NCBI GenBank assembly: GCA_029862125.1
Contig: JAOTXY010000003.1
Location: 1 to 64,000, forward strand
Origin: Gammaproteobacteria bacterium
GTDB lineage: Bacteria; Pseudomonadota; Gammaproteobacteria; GCA-001735895
DNA: 64,000 nucleotides
Direction of reading: 5' to 3'
Shown here: in pieces, positions 53,624-60,348 of the stretch
Layout: every line of letters begins with the position of its first letter
Numbering within the stretch: the first letter of the stretch is position 1
Position numbers and translations under genes: made by a program
Notes under the pieces: model-generated
What the model saw: the letters and a program-made list of their open reading frames with translations, nothing else
Database searches by the model: none
What the model was told of the DNA's origin: nothing

Positions 53624-53688
53624 TTTTCCCGATAGCGGACGCTCGCCCGTAACAAGCGAGAGTCAGAGAACGGCCAAAAGCGGACGCT
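53624..53688 (+). repeat. dispersed intergenic repeat, copy 12
   Basis: TTCCCGATAGCGGACGCTC, GCCCGTAACAAGCGAG, then GAACGGCCAAAAGCGGACGC. It is the first copy after the repeat-free core. It has no tail. A CGTAACAAGCGAG stretch in its middle resembles an attC left end. Confidence 0.8.
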
Positions 53689-53690
53689 GG

Positions 53691-53912
53691 TTAAGGGGCA
53701 ATAATGATCTTATCGAGCTTCGCCACCAGAAACGGTTTACAGGCCGAATTGACGATTTCTGCTTCGTCGTTGAAGAGCATAGTTTGCATTGCCGCAAGTT
53801 CATCTTCGGTCAAAGTGTCGAGCAGTATGTAAGCTCCGCCAAGTACTCTTTCACGCAACCGCTGAAGCGTGATATTGCTATTGTAACTTTTATGCTGATT
53901 TCCAGGGGTCAT
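53691..53912 (-). CDS. small hypothetical protein
   Basis: 73 aa, mostly helical: LQRLRERVLGGAYILLDTLT, EDELAAMQTMLFNDEAEIVN. No cysteine cluster, signal peptide or membrane helix. It starts 24 bp after the MOSC gene's stop on the same strand, so it could be co-transcribed. The ATG is preceded only by a weak ribosome-binding sequence. I recognise no family; the frame has normal amino-acid use. Confidence 0.45.
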   Translation of the reverse strand: MTPGNQHKSYNSNITLQRLRERVLGGAYILLDTLTEDELAAMQTMLFNDEAEIVNSACKPFLVAKLDKIIIAP

Positions 53913-53935
53913 GAGTTTTTAACCATTTTCAGGGT

Positions 53936-54595
53936 TTACTGCGGGATTTTAGCCGTAAGCTTGCTGATTCTATTTTCGAACTCATCTCTCCAAACTTTAG
54001 TCAAACTGTTGCAACCTGCCGCCTTTGTCAATGCGTCAATATTCTTTTTATCCAGGTAATACAACCTATGCACCTCTTCGACGGTAGGAGCGTTTGTATT
54101 CGAATAGTCGACTTCAATAGGGTCTCCCGATTGAATGAAACCCTCGTTCAACACGCGAAAATAGAATCCGGTTTTTGCGCTATTGATACATAACGAAAGT
54201 GCTTCGGCAGTCTCCATTTTTATCGCGAACTTATAACAGGGGGATCGTGGTTGGGATACTTCAAGTACCACTTCCCCTACCCGATAGCGATCACCGATAT
54301 GGACATCGGATTCAAGCAATCCTTCAGTCGTCAGATTTTCACCGAATTGGCCCGTTTCGTAAGAATCCTGTTTCAGCTTTTCCTGATAGTACGAATAATG
54401 TTCAAACGGAAATCCGTACACCGCTTTATCCACACCACCATGTACTGTCAAATCAGCTTGCTCGTCGCCATCAATGTTAAGTACACGGACCATTCGCGGT
54501 TCTGTCGTGGGAACCTTATAAATGCCGGTAAAAACTTCTTCGCCTTTGTAAATTATGGTTTTAGGCTTTGATATGTTTAGAGCGTGTACTCGCAT
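53936..54595 (-). CDS. MOSC-domain protein (YiiM-like)
   Basis: 219 aa. MOSC domain features: RVLNIDGDEQADLTVHGGVD, the FGENLTTEGLLESDVHIGD segment, and the conserved Cys in SQPRSPCYKF, which holds the molybdenum-cofactor sulfur in this family. YiiM-type proteins reduce N-hydroxylated base analogues in the cytosol. The full-length C-terminal three-helix domain is present (VEEVHRLYYLDKKNIDALTK). The start at 54595 is the first ATG; a repeat copy lies upstream in the opposite direction. Confidence 0.9.
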   Translation of the reverse strand: MRVHALNISKPKTIIYKGEEVFTGIYKVPTTEPRMVRVLNIDGDEQADLTVHGGVDKAVYGFPFEHYSYYQEKLKQDSYETGQFGENLTTEGLLESDVHIGDRYRVGEVVLEVSQPRSPCYKFAIKMETAEALSLCINSAKTGFYFRVLNEGFIQSGDPIEVDYSNTNAPTVEEVHRLYYLDKKNIDALTKAAGCNSLTKVWRDEFENRISKLTAKIPQ

Positions 54596-54673
54596 ACGAT
54601 CATCCTGGTGTTTTCATCGCAAACACCAGATATCAGTATATGGAAATCCGGTTTAATATCCATTGGGCGCCTG

Positions 54674-54740
54674 TTTTCTCCAAAGGAGACGCTCATAAAG
54701 CTCTGGTAGGCGGCAATCTTCGGCCAGAAACGGACCCTTG
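54674..54740 (+). repeat. dispersed intergenic repeat, copy 13
   Basis: A near-consensus copy: TTTTCTCCAAAGGAGACGCT, CATAAAGCTCTGGTAGG, CGGCAATCTTCGGCCAGAAA, CGGACCC. A degenerate tail (TCAAAACGAACTTAATTGG) follows, before the gene at 54855. Confidence 0.88.
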
Positions 54741-54854
54741 GTTTTTCGTCAAGTCCATCAAAACGAACTTAATTGGTACCATTTGATCCATATCAAGCCC
54801 CTATTATTTTTGTGGATTAGAGTGAATTGATAATCCATTCGTAGCTTGAGAATT

Positions 54855-55709
54855 ATGGTTCGAGTTACTAGAAATTGTTTATTTCGTGGGCTGCTGATAG
54901 CTAGCATATATTCACTGGGTATTTTGGGTATTGTGGCCAGCGGGAGCGGTGGTGGCGGTAGTGCAAATCTCATAAATTGTGGGCCGGATGAAGTGGCTAA
55001 CCAAAATTTTTCGGCGCAAGCACCCATTGCCATTGATATCAACGTCGTCAATCACAATGAATTACTGTTGAACGGGAAGCATGGCAACGTCAGCGTTTCC
55101 GGTTTGCCAGGGGTGACATCGATAACGGTGACCGGCATGAAACGGGTTCTTTCGGAGAGTGCTCAAGATGCTCAGTCCCACCTGCAGTATCTGACGGTGA
55201 CGGCCCAGGATCTGACCACGCAGGCGTTGCTACGAACCAATCAACCGCAATGCGAACTGGGCCGGAAATACATCGTCGATTATGCGATTACGCTGCCAGA
55301 CTTTTTTCTGGTTCGGATTAATAATAATGGCGGCGAGGTGACGATAGACTCCATCGACAATGAGGTTTCGATAAACAATATCGCAGGCACTGTCACCTTG
55401 ACGGATATTGTCGGCAGCGCGGCGGTTGACTTGATTAGCGGCAACATTGTCGCCGAAATTACCTCCCTGCCGTTAAATGGCACCATTCAGATGAAAGTCC
55501 TGACTGGAGACATCAACCTTGAAATACGAACCACCACGTCGGCGGACTTTACCGCCAGAGTTTTCACCGGAAATATCACCTTGACGAATCTAGTGTTGCA
55601 AAGTCCGGTAGTGACTCCGAATCTGGTGACAGGAACACTGGGTACTGGGGAGGGAAATATTGATTTGGAAATCGAGGTGATTGGCGACATCGACGTACTA
55701 GGTATTTAA
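54855..55709 (+). CDS. exported beta-solenoid-like protein (DUF4097-type)
   Basis: 284 aa from ATG 54855; a TTG 9 bp earlier is also possible. An N-terminal hydrophobic segment (LFRGLLIASIYSLGILGIVA) ends in SGSGGGG, a lipoprotein-like or signal-like stretch without a cysteine in a proper lipobox. The body is short repeating strands (EVTIDSIDNEVSINNIAGTV, then TLTDIVGSAAVDLISGNIVA), as in DUF4097/DUF4098 adhesin-like beta-helices. It is likely exported; function unknown. It follows repeat copy 13 in the same direction. Confidence 0.65.
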   Translation: MVRVTRNCLFRGLLIASIYSLGILGIVASGSGGGGSANLINCGPDEVANQNFSAQAPIAIDINVVNHNELLLNGKHGNVSVSGLPGVTSITVTGMKRVLSESAQDAQSHLQYLTVTAQDLTTQALLRTNQPQCELGRKYIVDYAITLPDFFLVRINNNGGEVTIDSIDNEVSINNIAGTVTLTDIVGSAAVDLISGNIVAEITSLPLNGTIQMKVLTGDINLEIRTTTSADFTARVFTGNITLTNLVLQSPVVTPNLVTGTLGTGEGNIDLEIEVIGDIDVLGI

Positions 55710-55749
55710 TCCGCCAAACAGATTCGTGCAATTAAGTTAACTGTCACCT

Positions 55750-55814
55750 ATCTCCAAAGCAGACACTCATAAAATCGCGGTGGGAGGCGACCTTCGGCCA
55801 GGAGCGGACCCTCA
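55750..55814 (+). repeat. dispersed intergenic repeat, copy 14
   Basis: ATCTCCAAAGCAGACACTCA, TAAAATCGCGGTGGG, AGGCGACCTTCGGCCAGGAG, CGGACCC. No promoter-like tail is recognisable. Confidence 0.85.
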
Positions 55815-55964
55815 GATTTTATTCTTTGAATTTCCGCTGAGGGCACAGGCTGTATGATAACCGTCAGATCGAGCCTGAACTACTACACTTAAATTAAGGC
55901 CAGACTCGACTGTCCTCACATATTCTTTAAATAAATCTTTTCCCTTTTATTAAGTTTCCGATCA

Positions 55965-56852
55965 TTACGGTGTTACTTTAGGCAGTTCGTTTGAAAGAAT
56001 ATCAAGATTGGGAAGCATAATGATTTCTATGCGACGATTGAGCTGCCGACCTTCTTCAGTTTCATTATCAGCTCTTGGGCGAAATTCACCAAATCCGGCG
56101 GCTGAAATATTCTCAGGATCAACATCGATATCTGTCAGTAAATGGACGACTGTGAGTGCCCGGGAAGTGGATAGTTCCCAATTACTGGGAAACTGTGCAC
56201 TTTTAATTGGCTTATTGTCAGTATGCCCTTCAATTTGAAAACGCCTGTCTGAAAATTGGCTAAGTACCGAGCCGATTTGAGTCAGGGCCTCTTCGCCTTC
56301 AGGATTTAAGTTAGCGCTACCGCTTTTGAACAGGACATTATTGGGGAGATTGATGACAATTCGACCTTGTTCAATGCTAACCGTTAATTGGCCGCCGTCA
56401 ATCATGGTTTTCAAGGTATTAACAAAATTTTCATATATTTGATTGCGACGCTTGGTTTCAATCTCAATATTTCGTAGCGTAGTCATTTGTGCTTGTGATT
56501 CTGAGAGTTCCTGTTGGAGATCCTTTTTTCGTGCTTCAAGTTTCATTAACTCATCCACAGCTGCCACAACTTGCAGTCTGGCGGATTTTAGTTCCTGTTC
56601 TGTTTTCTGTATTTGTTGTTGATTACGATTGATTTCCTCCTGAGCCAGTGCATTCTGCATTTTGGCGGCAGCTAACTCCTGTTCTGTTTTCTGTATTTGT
56701 TGTTGATTGCGGTTGATTTCTTCCCGAGCGCTTCCCAGGGATTGGCGCATTGAATCCATTTCAGCAAGTGCCGCTTCATGTTTACCGCTAGATACGCAGG
56801 CAGATAAAAGTAATAACGGGAGAATAGTGAAGGTTAGTGTGCTAATTCTCAA
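55965..56852 (-). CDS. OmpA-family lipoprotein with duplicated coiled-coil repeat
   Basis: 295 aa. A lipoprotein signal (LLLLSACVSS, Cys at about residue 18) is followed by a coiled coil containing two nearly identical 28-residue units (REEINRNQQQIQKTEQELAA, and EEINRNQQQIQKTEQELKSA). The C-terminal 115 residues are an OmpA peptidoglycan-binding domain (SANLNPEGEEALTQIGSVLS, FQIEGHTDNKPIKS, NWELSTSRALTVVHLL). This is like periplasmic anchors of the Pal or MotB type. The repeat is almost identical at the DNA level (period 84 bp), so the duplication is recent. It is outer-membrane-attached and spans towards the cell wall. Confidence 0.85.
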   Translation of the reverse strand: MRISTLTFTILPLLLLSACVSSGKHEAALAEMDSMRQSLGSAREEINRNQQQIQKTEQELAAAKMQNALAQEEINRNQQQIQKTEQELKSARLQVVAAVDELMKLEARKKDLQQELSESQAQMTTLRNIEIETKRRNQIYENFVNTLKTMIDGGQLTVSIEQGRIVINLPNNVLFKSGSANLNPEGEEALTQIGSVLSQFSDRRFQIEGHTDNKPIKSAQFPSNWELSTSRALTVVHLLTDIDVDPENISAAGFGEFRPRADNETEEGRQLNRRIEIIMLPNLDILSNELPKVTP

Positions 56853-56923
56853 GATGACTCCCTGATGCTGTGTTGGTCTACTGAAGCAAAGATTGTGTGC
56901 TTCATTAAAACTTTTCTTTAAAG

Positions 56924-57145
56924 CTAGGCTGCTATCCGGATGTGCGGCTGATTTTGCTGAATCAGGATTGCGATCTTGGTGCGCACTTCACTCGCTGATG
57001 CAAATACCAGGTCTTCTGGGTCGATATTGTTCTCAGCCATCCAGTCAGCAATGGCGTTAAGGGGAAGTTTGTGCCTGATTTCTGGAAATGCTTCGAATGC
57101 GTTTGCGACCACAGTGACTGCGGCGAGATATTGATAGCATTGCAT
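56924..57145 (-). CDS. small conserved-looking helical protein
   Basis: 73 aa from ATG 57145, preceded by GAGGAA; a start at 57187 lacks this site. Helical: MQCYQYLAAVTVVANAFEAF, PEIRHKLPLNAIADWMAENN, IDPEDLVFASASEVRTKIAI. No signal peptide or metal site. I recognise no family. It lies upstream of the OmpA-family gene in the same direction, but a gap of about 70 bp and a repeat copy on the other side leave co-transcription uncertain. Confidence 0.6.
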   Translation of the reverse strand: MQCYQYLAAVTVVANAFEAFPEIRHKLPLNAIADWMAENNIDPEDLVFASASEVRTKIAILIQQNQPHIRIAA

Positions 57146-57294
57146 GTCTGGTTCCTCGGGTGTATTGGGCCTGCCAATTGTTACCAATTGAGAGGATCGA
57201 CATTATATGACTTCATGATGTTTTTTAGTGAAGAACCTGCGCGTAAATAATTCACAGGCCGTTCAGTTTCGGTGCGTCGAACTTGAACGTTAGT

Positions 57295-57360
57295 TTTCTC
57301 GATAGCAGACACTCACAAAGCCCTGGTGGGAGGCAATCTTCGGCCATTTCCAGAAGCTCA
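57295..57360 (+). repeat. dispersed intergenic repeat, copy 15
   Basis: TTCTCGATAGCAGACACTCA, CAAAGCCCTGGTGGG, AGGCAATCTTCGGCCATTTC. The 3' CGGACGCTC is altered. It continues into the cassette tail at 57369; a GTTAG lies immediately before it at 57288-57292. Confidence 0.8.
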
Positions 57361-57368
57361 AAGATGAT

Positions 57369-57416
57369 GCGATAACACTTTAACTGATCAAAACCGTATA
57401 ATCCTGCTGTTATGTG
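57369..57416 (+). promoter_or_regulatory. cassette tail: promoter-like element 6
   Basis: GCGATAACACTTTAACTGATC, then AAAACCGTATAATCCTGC, then TGTTATGTG. TATAAT is at 57397-57402. The GDT1-like gene starts 33 bp later. Confidence 0.6.
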
Positions 57417-57718
57417 ATTTTCGAAATAATTCTTTATGGACTGGAAAATATTCTTAACAGTTTTTGGAGCTGTTTTTATTGCAGAGCTTGGAGACAAGAC
57501 ACAGTTAGCAACGATGCTTTTCGCAGCAGATAAAGATGTTAGTAAATATACAGTTTTTATTGCAGCTTCTGCGGCATTGGTAGTTGCTTCAGCGATCGGA
57601 GTTTTAGCTGGCAGCCTGCTGTCAGAATTTATAAACGAAAAATATTTACACTATATCGCAGGAGCAGGCTTCATAATTATTGGGGCGTTTACTTTATACA
57701 ATGCATGAAACACATAAC
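57409..57718 (+). mobile_element. integron-like cassette unit 5
   Basis: The GDT1-like gene is bracketed by GTTATGTG (57409-57416) and CACATAAC (57711-57718), an exact 8-bp inverted pair. The downstream end is part of the compact attC-like hairpin at 57711-57758. Together with units 1, 2 and 4 this gives four exact gene-bracketing pairs. Confidence 0.65.
57436..57708 (+). CDS. half-size GDT1/UPF0016 family membrane protein
   Basis: 90 aa, about half of the usual two-repeat protein (near 190 aa). It has one repeat with the diagnostic motif AELGDKTQLATM (E-x-G-D-K-T), then three membrane segments (FLTVFGAVFIAEL, ASAALVVASAIGVLAGSLL, IAGAGFIIIGAFTLYN). Family members move Mn2+ or Ca2+ across membranes, with both halves in one chain or as a pair of half-proteins; a lone half may work as a homodimer. 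It is cargo of cassette unit 5 with a promoter-like tail upstream. No partner half is present in the window. Confidence 0.85.
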   Translation: MDWKIFLTVFGAVFIAELGDKTQLATMLFAADKDVSKYTVFIAASAALVVASAIGVLAGSLLSEFINEKYLHYIAGAGFIIIGAFTLYNA

Positions 57719-57758
57719 AAGCACAGGTCGCCAAAACTGGCCGATGCGAGCGTTAGGC
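57711..57758 (+). repeat. compact attC-like hairpin
   Basis: CACATAACAAGCACAGGTCGCC, with the loop AAAAC, then TGGCCGATGCGAGCGTTAGGC. The outer boxes are ATAAC and GTTAGGC, with complementary inner arms (GGTCGCCA / TGGCCGAT), like a short folded attC. No dispersed repeat lies inside this one. Confidence 0.5.
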
Positions 57759-57790
57759 AGACTATTTCAGTCGCGAATCGAGATCCATAG

Positions 57791-58201
57791 ATGACCAAGC
57801 TGCAGCCCTTACCTGCTTCTGTACACAACGATAAAAATCACAACATCTTGATATACCTTCAAGGTAAGAGTGCCCACTCTGATCTTGTGGATGTCCTTGT
57901 TGAAGCTGCTGCACCGCTAGGCGATGTACAATTGTACAGTTCCGAGCCGGCAAACTACGGCTACGTTGTTCTCGCAACACAGGATGTGGTGTTCGCGGTT
58001 ACATACGGAATGTCCCTGGTCGGATTTCGCCTCGACGAAGCTTTCAAGCGGCGCGCCCTAGAGACCGGAGGCTTTGATGCTACCGAAATTGGCCCTGACT
58101 GGGTTGCATTCGAGTTGTTCCGAACCAATTATCCCGCGGTCGATCTTCGATTCTGGGCGCGTAAGGCATATTTGATCGCACGTGGAGCCGACCCGTCCTA
58201 G
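57791..58201 (+). CDS. small soluble protein of unknown function
   Basis: 136 aa. Readable pattern: KNHNILIYLQGKSAHSDLVD, VLVEAAAPLGDVQLYSSEPA, NYGYVVLATQDVVFAVTYGM. No signal peptide or membrane helix. I do not recognise the fold with confidence. It starts 33 bp after GTTAGGC at 57752, as cassette genes do, but there is no matching RYYYAAC core at its end, so it is not a complete unit. It could be a fused or partly deleted cassette. Confidence 0.65.
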   Translation: MTKLQPLPASVHNDKNHNILIYLQGKSAHSDLVDVLVEAAAPLGDVQLYSSEPANYGYVVLATQDVVFAVTYGMSLVGFRLDEAFKRRALETGGFDATEIGPDWVAFELFRTNYPAVDLRFWARKAYLIARGADPS

Positions 58202-58267
58202 AGAACCAACCAATTGCTACTTTGAGCTTTTTGTAACGCCTCTGATTTATGTAATCTGCGCGTCTGC

Positions 58268-58333
58268 TTTCCCGATAGCTGACATTCAATAAATCGCAGT
58301 GGGAGACAATCTTCGGCCAGAAACGGACGTTCG
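58268..58333 (+). repeat. dispersed intergenic repeat, copy 16
   Basis: TTTCCCGATAGCTGACATTC, AATAAATCGCAGTGGG, AGACAATCTTCGGCCAGAAA, CGGACG. It has no tail and lies between a plus gene and the end of a convergent one. Confidence 0.85.
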
Positions 58334-58415
58334 TGGTTCAGATAAAAAAGAAATCATGGTTGCGCCTGATCGTGCTGAGCGGAATCCGCAATCCATTGCC
58401 GAGTCTCGCCCAAAT

Positions 58416-58976
58416 TTAGCCAGCGGCCAAACGCTCCCTTATTCGCACAACCGTTTTCTCGAGTTCCTTTGCCGCGCGATTGCGTACCAGTGCTGTCGGA
58501 ATTAGAAAGCCGACATCTACGTAAGACTCGTAGACGATTTCATGCAAGTTATCGCTGGGGCCGGGCAGGATCATCCAGGCGCCGGAAATCATGCGAAAAT
58601 CCCCACCAGTGCGACGCCAGGTTATTAACTCGTAAGGCCGCACGTAATCTCTTTGCAGCGTGTAATCGAAGGTGAGTATCCAGGCCTTGATCGTATAGCG
58701 TACCTGCGCACCGCGTTCGTTCTCGTTGATGATCTCGATACGGCGTATTCCTTTGAAGGTTTCCTTGAAGCGGTCGTAATCGGTCAACAGCGCCCAGATG
58801 GTCTCGCGAGACGCTTGCAGGTGGAAGGTTGCGCGAAGTCCATGGATGCCTTGATCGTTGGTCACGTCCTCGATGATGATCGATTCGTCCGTGGCCGCCA
58901 CATCGTAGGGCGCGAGCATTACACCGATGAACAGCAGAACAAGCGAAAACCCCGTGCGCTGAATTTTATCGTTCAC
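58416..58976 (-). CDS. SRPBCC/START-like (cyclase-dehydrase type) exported protein
   Basis: 186 aa with a hydrophobic N-terminus (FSLVLLFIGVMLAPYDVAAT) that is probably a cleaved signal. The rest fits the SRPBCC ligand-binding fold: LQASRETIWALLTDYDRFKE, GIRRIEIINENERGAQVRYT, ELITWRRTGGDFRMISGAWM. Such proteins bind lipids or polyketide-like ligands; a periplasmic lipid-transport role is a guess. It is the only minus-strand gene in this part of the right flank, with the repeats pointing the other way. The REP-like half site at 59002 lies just upstream. Confidence 0.8.
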   Translation of the reverse strand: MNDKIQRTGFSLVLLFIGVMLAPYDVAATDESIIIEDVTNDQGIHGLRATFHLQASRETIWALLTDYDRFKETFKGIRRIEIINENERGAQVRYTIKAWILTFDYTLQRDYVRPYELITWRRTGGDFRMISGAWMILPGPSDNLHEIVYESYVDVGFLIPTALVRNRAAKELEKTVVRIRERLAAG

Positions 58977-59001
58977 CCAATGCCCTAAGTAGTAATCGAG
59001 G

Positions 59002-59016
59002 GGTAGTATACCTATT
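59002..59016. repeat. REP-like half site
   Basis: GGTAGTATACCTATT is one arm of the palindrome complete at 19455, next to GAGGGG. It lies between the START-like gene and repeat copy 17. Confidence 0.45.
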
Positions 59017-59021
59017 TGCTC

Positions 59022-59090
59022 TCTTTTCTTAAAAAGAGACGCTCAGTAATCTGGGGTGGGCGGCAATCTTCGGCCAGGAGCGGACGCTCA
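59022..59090 (+). repeat. dispersed intergenic repeat, copy 17
   Basis: CTTTTCTTAAAAAGAGACGC, TCAGTAATCTGGGGTGGG, CGGCAATCTTCGGCCAGGAG, CGGACGCTCA. It runs into the tail at 59099. Confidence 0.88.
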
Positions 59091-59098
59091 TAAGTGAA

Positions 59099-59147
59099 GC
59101 GATAATTTGTTATCAAGCCGAAAACCTTATAATTCAGCTGTTAGCTC
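59099..59147 (+). promoter_or_regulatory. cassette tail: promoter-like element 7
   Basis: GCGATAATTTGTTATC, then AAGCCGAAAACCTTATAATTC, then AGCTGTTAGCTC. TATAAT is at 59128-59133; a TTGTTA lies 15 bp upstream. It precedes the GTG start of the metallo-hydrolase by 18 bp. The core GTTAGCTC (59140-59147) has no partner after the gene. Confidence 0.6.
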
Positions 59148-59165
59148 TGTATACCGAGAGATAAT

Positions 59166-60287
59166 GTGCGGTTAGGAAAAAGCCCAGCAATTTACTACAT
59201 CCTCCTAATGGGGATTCATGTAATACAGATTTCCATGTTTGGATGCACTGCTACAAATGCGTCCGATTTGAGTCAACAGCAACGCATAGAAGAAAGCCCA
59301 CAATGGAATGGTGAAGCATTCCAAAACCCGGAAAGGGTTCCAGATGTAGAATGGGGTCCAAGCCTGAAGATGTTCTGGAATTACTTCTTCGATAAACCAG
59401 AAGGATTTCTACCTGATCCCCCACTGACTGCAGAACCGTTTGATATTGCCCAATGGAATGGACAGCGAGACTTACAGTTCGCCTGGCTGGGGCACACAAC
59501 CTTCCTTATTAAGGTCGATGACAAAGTGATCCTGACCGATCCCATTTTCTCGCAACGAGCGGGCTCCTTTGCATGGGTGAGTCCGAAGCGATATTCTAAA
59601 ACGCTTGCTACTACGGACATTCTTCCAGAGCTCGATGTCGTATTGATTACGCATAATCATCCCGACCATCTGGACGAGGATTCAATTAAGGTACTTATTT
59701 CCAAGACCAGGCACTTCGTCGTGCCCCTTGCCGTGGGGAAATTATTGGAAGACTGGGGTGTGCCCCATGAAAAAATATACGAACTTGATTGGTGGCAGGC
59801 AACATCCATTGTTGGTTTAACGATTACTGCGGCTCCGTCGAAGCACACTTCTGAGCGGGGGTTATTTGATAAAAACCTGACGCTTTGGGCCTCCTATGGG
59901 ATTCGGGGAAAGAAACAGAATCTATATCTTAGTGGGGACTCTGGCTGGTTTAAGGGTCTCTACGAGATCGGGGAGCGACTAGGTCCTTTCGATGTGACCT
60001 TCTTTGAGATTGGTGCTTACAGTAATCTCAAAGGTCAGATGGAGGTCCATTACACCCCAGAACAGGCGGTACAAGCACATCAAGCTGTCAGGGGTAAACT
60101 GATGGTACCTAGTGGCTGGGGCACCTTTGATCTGGGACTGTTTCCTTGGTACGAGCCGATTGAGCGATTTTTGATTGCAGCTGATCATACTGGTATCGAA
60201 TATCTAACACCTAAAATTGGAGAAATAGTTAACCCAGAGCAGATGGGAGGCCGCGATGCATGGTGGAAACCATTTATCTATAAATAA
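59166..60287 (+). CDS. MBL-fold metallohydrolase (NAPE-PLD-like) lipoprotein
   Basis: 373 aa from GTG 59166 (an ATG two bases earlier is out of frame and stops at once). The N-terminus is a lipoprotein-like signal (IHVIQISMFGCTAT). The metal-binding motif is THNHPDHLDEDS, with further ligands APSKHTSERG and YLSGDSGWF, and a late VHYTPEQAV segment. This is the NAPE-PLD/UlaG-like beta-lactamase fold, which cleaves phosphodiesters or phospholipids. It is probably attached to a membrane. It lies 18 bp after the promoter-like tail of repeat copy 17. Confidence 0.88.
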   Translation: MRLGKSPAIYYILLMGIHVIQISMFGCTATNASDLSQQQRIEESPQWNGEAFQNPERVPDVEWGPSLKMFWNYFFDKPEGFLPDPPLTAEPFDIAQWNGQRDLQFAWLGHTTFLIKVDDKVILTDPIFSQRAGSFAWVSPKRYSKTLATTDILPELDVVLITHNHPDHLDEDSIKVLISKTRHFVVPLAVGKLLEDWGVPHEKIYELDWWQATSIVGLTITAAPSKHTSERGLFDKNLTLWASYGIRGKKQNLYLSGDSGWFKGLYEIGERLGPFDVTFFEIGAYSNLKGQMEVHYTPEQAVQAHQAVRGKLMVPSGWGTFDLGLFPWYEPIERFLIAADHTGIEYLTPKIGEIVNPEQMGGRDAWWKPFIYK

Positions 60288-60295
60288 ATCGTAAA

Positions 60296-60348
60296 CGGAT
60301 ACTCGTAAGTGATTACCGGGCTTCATTCTTCGGCCAGGAACGGACACT
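60296..60348 (+). repeat. dispersed intergenic repeat, copy 18 (degenerate left part)
   Basis: CGGATACTCGTAAGTGATT, ACCGGGCTTCATTCTTCGG, CCAGGAACGGACAC. The first half is eroded. It lies between convergent genes and has no tail. Confidence 0.7.

Noticed and set aside
57252-57497. 81-aa minus-strand frame across the repeat and the start of the GDT1-like gene
   Set aside because: It covers repeat copy 15 and a promoter-like tail and opposes a gene with a clear family motif; no ribosome-binding site.
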